This document shows, in pieces, positions 24,752 to 31,093 of a DNA stretch of 31,093 bases. The translations under genes were made by a program, and so were the position numbers. This DNA comes from JAFGMQ01 sp036733345 (GTDB lineage: Bacteria > Desulfobacterota > DSM-4660 > Desulfatiglandales > Desulfatiglandaceae), in contig DAINAR010000037.1 in NCBI GenBank assembly GCA_036733345.1, forward strand, positions 1 to 31,093, given 5' to 3'. The notes below the pieces were generated by a model. The model was not told the origin of the DNA. It saw nothing but the letters and a program-made list of their open reading frames with translations, and made no database searches. Every line of letters starts with the position of its first letter. Positions within the stretch are counted from its first letter, which is position 1.

Positions 24752-27700
24752 ATGAAAAGATTAAGTTTCTTTCCCATAATTATAGCTTTTTTAGTTTCTG
24801 GAAATGCTTTGGCCTTTGATCATGAGATTACCCATCGAAAACTTACAGAGAAAGCTATTGAAAACTCGCTTGCAAATCAATACTTAATTGACAATCATAA
24901 TTTGCCAGAAGGAAAGGAAACATTAATTAATGGCGATAAAATAGAAGACTGGATCACAGAAGGCTCCTATCTTGAAGACAAGCCGCCATGCCGCGCCTCC
25001 AATCACTTCCACAATCCCCTGAAAGACTGGACAGAATCGTACATGAGCGATCAGACGTGGTATATCAACTGGTGGTGTTCGTCTGGTGAATATCCCCCTC
25101 AAAATATCAACTCAGCAGTGCACTGGGCAACAGGTTATACGGCGCCCGCCCCTGGTGGCTTAAAGGAACCAACGGGCAACCAGTGGGACTGGGATCATGC
25201 CAGAGAGCATTATTATACGTATCTTACAGGAAGGGATTTCCAAAATAATCAAGTTGCCGATACCAGGGAAAAAAGGGAGGAATATTTCGCAAAGTGCTTT
25301 CAAGGCCTGGGACAGGTATTGCACCTGGTGCAGGATATGGCTGTCCCCGCGCATGTGAGAAACGATTTTAAGTCCCACCTGGAGTTTCAGGGCATAACAG
25401 AGGAAACCCTTATAAAACCCAAGAAATGGTTCGGCGACAAATTTGAATATTATGTCGAATATCATATTAAAGAGCATCTTAGCGGCAGTATAGGCGGCGA
25501 ATTGCCCGAATCCTCGCTTACAAAGTTCTGGGATGCCGACATATACACAGGACAGGACCCTGATACAATAAATTCTCAGGTGATAGGCCTTTCCGAATAC
25601 ACCAACATGAACTTTGGGAGCTGGAGTACAATATTTGCTGAATCACTCCCTGTAACAGATGAGCATTATCATCCATATCCCAAAAAAGAGAGCACGGATG
25701 TTCAAAGCTATATAGAAAGCGGCAAGATCCCTGAGACCATAACCGATGAGGATAAGTTACTTGTTAATAAGATTTATATCGCAAAAACAGGTGATGGTGA
25801 AAAAATCACTCACTTTGCAACCCCATCATATTTGACCAGATACATACATGATGAGGCCGGTTTTGTTACTAAAGAATACTTAAGATCATTTCAGATAGAC
25901 GATGACTGCGCCAAAGACTATGCCGAACTTCTTATCCCCCGTGCAGTAGGCTATTCAGCCGGTCTTCTTGATTACTTTTTCCGTGGTGACATGGATATAA
26001 GAAATGCCTTTATTCAAAGAGGCGACGGCATGAGCATCAGGGGTATTTCCTTTGAAGTAATAAACGCGACCCCTCCTGTTGAAGTATGGCAGACTGTTGA
26101 GCCTTTTAGATCAGGATTTCTTGATCTGTCATATCAATATATCCCGCAGGGCCAGAGCGAGCACGTATTAGGCCTTGTCAAAGGTGTATATGCGATAAAT
26201 GGAGCTGATGACCCGATCAACTCCGAATTCGTGCCTGTCAACATCGTATTCCCTGCCGGAGGAACCATACCTGAGGGAGCAACTGATCTGTCCTTCATGC
26301 TGGTATTTCAGGGCAGGCTCGGGAATGAGGCAGGCGCAGTTGCAGCCAGGACATTTGATTATTCCATGCACTCCAGAATCGCTTATCATCACCAACCCGG
26401 AGGATTCGGGAACGTCAGCAATATCTATACGGTACTTCCCGACGGGACCGATACAAGGGAGATAACCGCAACCAGCTCTGCCACGCCCAGCAATTCCCTT
26501 TATTTTTACAGTCCTGCCTGGAGCCCGGACGGCACAAAACTGGCATTTGTAAAGGAGAGCTGTACTGATCCTGATCCTTATTATGAAGAAGGAATCTACT
26601 GGTGCGGTGATCAATATTATTCTCAGGATATAGTCGTTATTGACCTCAATTCAGATGAATCATATCCTGATAATGTGCTGACCACACTTCATGCAGAAGT
26701 AAATAGTAATATTGACCTGGCATACATGCCATCGTTTTCTCCTGACGGCAACCAGATTGCTGCAATCCTTGGTGACGGCTATCTAACCTCACTGATTATC
26801 TTTGATTTGAATACAGGGGCTTGGAGATACCTTAAAAATTATGAAAATTTTCTTAACAGTGCACCCACCTGGTCTCCAAAGGGAGATTCGATTGCATACA
26901 GCAGTGAAGAACGCATAATTGATCCTGTCACCCAGGAGACAATCGGCTGGAGTTCTGATATTTATCTTATCAACCCGGATGATGGAGGAGAAATACGGCT
27001 TACAAACGATGATTATAATGACCTTCAGCCTGCCTGGTCTCCTGACGGAGAAAGGATTGTCTTTGTTTCCGACCGTGACGGTGGAGGCTGGACCGACCTG
27101 TGGACCATGGACAAGACGGGCGGAGATATGCACAGGATACTTGATTGCTCTACCGGCTGCTCCAGTCCATCCTTTTCCCCTGACGGCAAGAGGATTGCTT
27201 TTATTCAAGCCAGCAGTAATATCTATACAATTGCTCTGGATGGAAGCGGGTTAAGACAGGTTACCATAACTGATAATCTTACTGCCTGTCCCGCATGGTC
27301 GCCGTTTCTACCTGAGGAAGTAAGCATAAGCGCCTCTCCTGTTTCCATTAGACCGGGGGAATCATCAACCCTGACGTGGTATTCGATTAATGCTGATTCA
27401 TATGTGATAGGACCCGGCATTGGGAATGTTTCAGCAAGCGGATCAATAACTGTATCACCTTCCGAGACAACCACATATACAATCACTGTAACAGGCCCCG
27501 GCTGGACTGCATCTGCAAGCGCGGTTGTCACTGTGGAGTCTCCCAGGCCCACAGTAACAATAAACACCTCTGCCGATAGTATTAAAACAGGTGAGTCCGT
27601 TGCCCTGTCATGGAGTTCAACAGAAGCGGATACATGTGTGATTGAGCCGGGTATAGGCTGTGTTAGTGCAAACGGATCAATCACCGTATCACCTTCCGAG

Positions 27701-29452
27701 ACTAAAACCTATACCATCACGGCAACAGGGCCCGGAGGTACGGCCACTGACAGTGTTATGGTCGTTGTAAACGACTCAACCCTTTATATTATAAAAATAA
27801 CTGAAACAGACACGCGGACAGGCATAGCAGGAGAAAGAATAGAAAACCCGCTTCAGGTAATGGTCCTGAACCAGGACTTAATGCCTGTAGAGCATGCCCT
27901 TGTTACATTTATCATTAAGGCGGGAGGAGGCAAATTTGACAATAATGAGACGCAAATTAAAACTGAGACTGATTCGGAAGGTATTGCATCCGCTTACCTG
28001 ACCCTTGGCGAGAAAACATCCGCAAACCCTGCATTCAGAAAGATCAATCCTGAAGATAAATACGCCACCCAGGCCGGAAAAAACATAGTAGATGCAAATA
28101 TATCAGGCACAAGCATTTTATCGCCGTTTATTGCGTATGGATATCCGGGAGACCCTGACAGGATCATAAAGGCTTTCGGAGATGGAGCAATATCACAGCC
28201 GAACTGTCCTGCAGGCACACTCAGGGTAATAGTTGCGGACAGTTATGACAACCCCATATCAAACCAGTTGCTCACTTTCACTGCACTGCCTGCCGAATCA
28301 AAAAATCCCGATGCCCCGCTTCCGGATGGATTGAGAAACATAGAGTTTTACAGGGAGGAAGACTGCGCTGGCTGTTATCCGATTTTCGGGGATTGCGAGA
28401 CACATAAAACCATCAGCCGAAAGACAGAATACTTTGGCGCCATGATCAATACAATCCTTGGAAACACATCAGGCACAAAATACACAGTGGAAATCACATC
28501 AGGAAATATTCCTCCTGTGTATTTTTATGTATATTCTCAAGGGGCCTTATCTGCTGATATCTTTACTCCTCCCCAGATGTTCATAAAATACCTGCAAATA
28601 AAAGGCAAAGACGGAGAACCTGTTAATGCGGCAAATGCAGGAAAAGACCTGAATGCCCCTCTCAAGTCAAGGCTTTTAATGTCCTATCCGGAATACAGGG
28701 TAGAAGGACCTTATACAGCCACATTCCCTGACAACACCAGAAAGGAATACTGGAAGATCAGGAACAGAGGTATTGTTAATACTGAAGCTGTTTCAGACGG
28801 AACAGTGGAATTTATTCCTGTTCAGGGCGGGGGATCAGTAACGCCAACCGGGAACTCTGGAAACGGCGAATACAGCACAATATACACAACCGGGCCTGAT
28901 CCCGCATTAAACATAATTGAGGCGCGAGGTGAGGCAATGGTATCCGTACCTGAAGTATTTGCAGGCTCCACGATTGAAGCCGCGATTATTTATACTCCGA
29001 CACCTGTATCAAGGGAAGTGGTATTGAAATCAGGGGAACAGGTGGCGTTTGAATGGGATACTGGAGAGCCTGTAAAGACCGGAGCCCAGAATGTTACTTA
29101 CACAGTTTACGGCGTGGACATAAAAACAGGTCCCGGCATAGCTGTCTCTGTGAACCCATATGGATTATCGGAAGAAGCATTCAACATAGAATACGAGATA
29201 CTGCCTTCCGAATACCAGGCCGCAGGGGTGCATATGACTATTTATAAAAAGACGGGGAATGAAGAGCCGGTGCCAGTTTATGTTGTAAACACCAGCACCC
29301 AGGGTAAAGGATACGCCACCGTCCCGAACGGATTTCCGTTTGATCTTGATCCTGAAGTCTCTTATTACGCACAGGCGGTATTAAATAACGGCACAGAAGC
29401 TGAAATCAGGAGTGAGAGGATTGAATTGGTTCCTGTATATAGTGGTCATTGA
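24752..29452 (+). CDS. B3, large exported protein: zinc-phospholipase C-like, TolB-like propeller, Ig and Big_1-like domains
   Basis: Protein of 1566 residues from ATG 24752 (AGGAGG 10 bases upstream); a longer in-frame extension back to 24620 lies inside A3 and lacks a signal peptide. Signal peptide 1-21 (ends GNALA). Residues 22-430: zinc-dependent phospholipase C/P1 nuclease-like domain with NHFHNPL (84-90) and GQVLHLVQDMAVPAHVRND, giving His191-x3-Asp195-x5-His201, the spacing of the zinc-ligand helix of bacterial phospholipase C. Residues about 555-850: six-bladed TolB/PD40-type propeller (repeats of AWSPDGxxIAF). Two Ig modules (856-928, 932-1007) match those of the giant protein. Then come a Big_1-like domain (1010-1119), a second related one, and about 300 residues of unrecognised beta-rich sequence. 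Phosphoester hydrolysis outside the cell is likely but unproven. Confidence 0.85.
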   Translation: MKRLSFFPIIIAFLVSGNALAFDHEITHRKLTEKAIENSLANQYLIDNHNLPEGKETLINGDKIEDWITEGSYLEDKPPCRASNHFHNPLKDWTESYMSDQTWYINWWCSSGEYPPQNINSAVHWATGYTAPAPGGLKEPTGNQWDWDHAREHYYTYLTGRDFQNNQVADTREKREEYFAKCFQGLGQVLHLVQDMAVPAHVRNDFKSHLEFQGITEETLIKPKKWFGDKFEYYVEYHIKEHLSGSIGGELPESSLTKFWDADIYTGQDPDTINSQVIGLSEYTNMNFGSWSTIFAESLPVTDEHYHPYPKKESTDVQSYIESGKIPETITDEDKLLVNKIYIAKTGDGEKITHFATPSYLTRYIHDEAGFVTKEYLRSFQIDDDCAKDYAELLIPRAVGYSAGLLDYFFRGDMDIRNAFIQRGDGMSIRGISFEVINATPPVEVWQTVEPFRSGFLDLSYQYIPQGQSEHVLGLVKGVYAINGADDPINSEFVPVNIVFPAGGTIPEGATDLSFMLVFQGRLGNEAGAVAARTFDYSMHSRIAYHHQPGGFGNVSNIYTVLPDGTDTREITATSSATPSNSLYFYSPAWSPDGTKLAFVKESCTDPDPYYEEGIYWCGDQYYSQDIVVIDLNSDESYPDNVLTTLHAEVNSNIDLAYMPSFSPDGNQIAAILGDGYLTSLIIFDLNTGAWRYLKNYENFLNSAPTWSPKGDSIAYSSEERIIDPVTQETIGWSSDIYLINPDDGGEIRLTNDDYNDLQPAWSPDGERIVFVSDRDGGGWTDLWTMDKTGGDMHRILDCSTGCSSPSFSPDGKRIAFIQASSNIYTIALDGSGLRQVTITDNLTACPAWSPFLPEEVSISASPVSIRPGESSTLTWYSINADSYVIGPGIGNVSASGSITVSPSETTTYTITVTGPGWTASASAVVTVESPRPTVTINTSADSIKTGESVALSWSSTEADTCVIEPGIGCVSANGSITVSPSETKTYTITATGPGGTATDSVMVVVNDSTLYIIKITETDTRTGIAGERIENPLQVMVLNQDLMPVEHALVTFIIKAGGGKFDNNETQIKTETDSEGIASAYLTLGEKTSANPAFRKINPEDKYATQAGKNIVDANISGTSILSPFIAYGYPGDPDRIIKAFGDGAISQPNCPAGTLRVIVADSYDNPISNQLLTFTALPAESKNPDAPLPDGLRNIEFYREEDCAGCYPIFGDCETHKTISRKTEYFGAMINTILGNTSGTKYTVEITSGNIPPVYFYVYSQGALSADIFTPPQMFIKYLQIKGKDGEPVNAANAGKDLNAPLKSRLLMSYPEYRVEGPYTATFPDNTRKEYWKIRNRGIVNTEAVSDGTVEFIPVQGGGSVTPTGNSGNGEYSTIYTTGPDPALNIIEARGEAMVSVPEVFAGSTIEAAIIYTPTPVSREVVLKSGEQVAFEWDTGEPVKTGAQNVTYTVYGVDIKTGPGIAVSVNPYGLSEEAFNIEYEILPSEYQAAGVHMTIYKKTGNEEPVPVYVVNTSTQGKGYATVPNGFPFDLDPEVSYYAQAVLNNGTEAEIRSERIELVPVYSGH

Positions 29453-29721
29453 GGCAAACGAGGAGACTGTGCCTGCTGATATTATCCAGTTCATTGGCAT
29501 AACATTTTTTTCATTTTCCTTTACAGTAGAGCTTATCAAACTCTGATTTGCATTTGATGCAGGTAGATATTTTCTCAAATTTTCACAGCTAACGCACCCT
29601 TCACCCGGCGGGTGGAGCATTAAAAAAGTCTCTCAAAAAACGAAAAAGATTGATAAAGGAGAATGTTCGAAAACGCGCCGCTGTAGCCCGCTCGGGTGCA
29701 ACGGGCTTGTTGGGGTTTCAG
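29453..29721. repeat. Intergenic region with REP-like palindrome
   Basis: No gene is seen after the B3 stop. A palindromic stretch at 29683-29725 contains the arms AGCCCG (29685-29690) and CGGGCT (29702-29707) and alternative outer arms GTAGC (29683-29687) and GCTAC (29721-29725). A weak hairpin CACCCGGCGGGTG sits near 29605. Neither has a T-run, so the operon terminator is not clear. Confidence 0.5.
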
Positions 29722-30182
29722 CTACATCCATATACTGTCATCAAAGACCTGTGTATTATCTGATATATTATCTTTTGAAATAACCACTTCCTTTCTGTTT
29801 TCATTAAAGTCTATAAAAATGTAACGAACATAATCGTATTTTTTATCTTTTAAATAATCAAAAGAAAACGATAAATAGCCAACAACTGACTGGCCTTTTG
29901 GCAAGATGGTGAATTGTTGCAAATAGTATTTTGCTTCGATATTAAGTTTTCGATGCACTTTGCGACCATCTTCATCAAAAGTAAAGGTGAGCTTTCTCCA
30001 TGTCCACAACGTGCACTTAAGCCGTCCTTTACATCTGGAAATTTCAGATAGACTTCAATGTCTTTTAAATAGAAGTTTTTGTTTTTCGAAAATAGTGACA
30101 CCTTTTGTAATATGACCGCAGAATCACTACCACTTGGGAGTTTTACAAGATTACTATACTGGCTTAAGGTTTTTTCCCTCAA
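29722..30182 (-). pseudogene. Frameshifted hypothetical gene
   Basis: Two overlapping minus-strand frames join into one protein if a single base is restored near 30015-30022. The first half (from ATG 30182) reads MREKTLSQYSNLVKLPSGSD and LKDIEVYLKFPDVKDGL. The second continues CTLWTWRKLTFTFDEDGRKV and YLQQFTILPKGQSVVGYLSF, ending near 29722 with DDSIWM. The joined product would be about 150 residues, beta-rich and without a signal peptide or recognised family. It may instead be one frame with a sequencing error. Confidence 0.5.
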
Positions 30183-30254
30183 TCTTGCACGGCTTCAATG
30201 CGCTAAAAATCGATGGCAGCCAAGCCAATAACTGTAAAGCGTAAAGAGTAAAGA

Positions 30255-31021
30255 GGGACGATGTTTAATAATTCAATTGACACAGCTCCCGTAATTGATT
30301 ATTTCCATTGAATGCCAGGGACAGCCAGACTGGATGCTCCCGGAGTATTACATCATGTAATAATCCGCGGAATAGAAGGTAAAAAGATATTCCGGAACAA
30401 TAAAGACCGTGATGACTTTATTGAAAGGCTGGAAACACTATGCCCTGAGATGCAGGTATCCTGCTATGCCTGGGCATTTATGTCTAATCATGCACACTTC
30501 CTATTCCGCAACAGAATATATTCCTGGATATTTTGGAAAAAACAAGAAGGACGCAAACCTGAATTAACAGGTGGAGGCCTGATACGCAGCCTTGGCGGAT
30601 GGACTGAAGCAAAGGAAGTCCTGAAGGGCGGAGTAAAGATTATGGGAGATGAAAGGATCCTTGGAGATTCAGATTTTGTGGATTCGATAATATCCCAGAG
30701 TGAAGATCATTATGAGAGAAAATACAGGCTTAAACGGCAGGGATACGATCTGGACCGGATAGCGGAAAGAGTTGCAGAGGTATTGGATATAGAGAAAGAT
30801 GAAGTATATTCAAAAGGTCGACAGGCCGGTAAAGTGAATGCAAGGAGCCTCCTATGCTTCCGGGCGTCGAGGGACTTAGGTATCCCCCATACAGTGTTGG
30901 CAAAAAGACTGGAATTAAGCAAAGGGAACATAAGTGTTTCCGTTGAACGGGGCGAAATGATCGCAAAAGCAGGTAATTATTCACTTGAACAATAATTTAT
31001 TGAATTATAAAACATCGTCCC
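30255..31021 (+). mobile_element. RAYT-type mobile element, copy 3 (both ends present)
   Basis: A 767-base element bounded by 23-base terminal inverted repeats: left 30255-30277, right 30999-31021, with one mismatch between them (the right end of copy 1 is a perfect match). The repeat begins GGGACGATGTTTAATA. Similarity continues a few bases beyond both ends (AAGNGGGAC on the left, ACTTCCA on the right). No target-site duplication is obvious. It contains one internally deleted transposase gene. Confidence 0.85.
30312..30995 (+). CDS. RAYT (IS200-like) transposase with internal deletion
   Basis: Open frame of 227 residues, whereas full-length relatives with this C-terminus have roughly 330. 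The N-terminal MPGTARLDAPGVLHHVIIRG and HUH motif (SNHAHFLFR) are followed at once by RNRIYSWIFWKKQEGRKPEL, so the family's middle, with the RYIHLNP catalytic-tyrosine helix, is gone. The C-terminal part (GGGLIRSLGGWTEAKE, then a DnaA-C-like helix-turn-helix ending GNYSLEQ) is intact. The protein may still bind its ends but should not cut them. The frame was kept across the deletion, which could be chance. The ATG has no clear ribosome binding site. Confidence 0.85.
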   Translation: MPGTARLDAPGVLHHVIIRGIEGKKIFRNNKDRDDFIERLETLCPEMQVSCYAWAFMSNHAHFLFRNRIYSWIFWKKQEGRKPELTGGGLIRSLGGWTEAKEVLKGGVKIMGDERILGDSDFVDSIISQSEDHYERKYRLKRQGYDLDRIAERVAEVLDIEKDEVYSKGRQAGKVNARSLLCFRASRDLGIPHTVLAKRLELSKGNISVSVERGEMIAKAGNYSLEQ

Positions 31022-31093
31022 ACTTCCACTTCCCTTCCACATTTCCTTTCTTATTCTTACCTTCATGATTTTGAGCACAAAAAAAACCCTTTC
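31022..31093. other. Window end, nothing recognised
   Basis: Seventy-two bases after the element, pyrimidine-rich (ACTTCCACTTCCC) and then AT-rich. No gene or repeat was identified. Confidence 0.5.

Larger units (their letters stand above)
22121..25149 (+). repeat. Tandem amplification of the A-B gene pair
   Basis: A starts recur at 22121, 23164 and 24199 (periods 1043 and 1035 bases). Within B genes, 22812-23043 and 23847-24078 (232 bases) appear identical, and 22913-23073 matches 24989-25149 (161 bases), while flanking B sequence is strongly diverged. The pattern is mosaic, pointing to gene conversion on top of duplication. Confidence 0.9.

Overview
The window looks like a piece of a Gram-negative, probably Desulfobacterota/deltaproteobacterial (or related uncultured) chromosome. 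This is inferred from an IPTL-CTERM-type sorting signal, a REP-associated (RAYT/IS200-like) transposase family with a DnaA-C-like tail, FG-GAP and Ig-like surface proteins, lipoproteins with signal peptidase II-type signals, and a -24/-12 (sigma-54) type promoter. No rRNA, tRNA or CRISPR array was recognised.

Layout. (1) 1-216: the 3' end of a small RAYT-type mobile element. (2) 0.6-5.3 kb: accessory region with an IPTL-CTERM-like surface protein carrying three 82-residue repeats, an AT-rich NadD/CoaD-like nucleotidyltransferase, a decayed remnant of a second RAYT family, a LysE/RhtB exporter and a frameshifted DUF1566 pseudogene. A 63-bp imperfect repeat lies upstream of both the nucleotidyltransferase and the exporter. 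(3) 5.4-9.2 kb: acyl-CoA-type metabolism. An ECHDC3-like enoyl-CoA hydratase homologue on + converges on a minus-strand cluster (pRiA4b ORF3-like, J-domain protein, enoyl-CoA hydratase, KAS III-like protein). (4) 9.3-10.3 kb: palindromic REP-like repeats followed by a second, broken RAYT copy. (5) 10.9-29.5 kb: the main feature, a likely single transcription unit of seven same-strand genes for exported proteins. It starts with a 3699-residue protein with 16 Ig-like modules, two seven-bladed FG-GAP propellers and a CAP domain. Then comes a lipoprotein (A) / phospholipase C-like (B) gene pair present three times: A1-B1-A2-B2-A3-B3. B1 and B2 are short and stop before the predicted zinc-ligand helix; B3 is full length (1566 aa) with a six-bladed TolB-like propeller, Ig modules like those of the giant protein, and Big_1-like domains. 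(6) 29.5-31.0 kb: a palindromic repeat, a frameshifted pseudogene and a third RAYT element with both terminal inverted repeats.

How it fits together. The 10.9-29.5 kb genes are tightly spaced (ATGA overlaps, gaps of 1 to 32 bases), every product has an export signal, and the giant protein and B3 share the same Ig module. They therefore probably act together at the cell surface, but no substrate or phenotype can be read from the sequence. Mosaic near-identity among the A/B copies shows recent duplication and/or gene conversion. All RAYT copies whose middle is visible share one internal deletion that removes the catalytic tyrosine region, so they look like non-autonomous elements, and two of them in direct orientation bracket the surface-protein locus.
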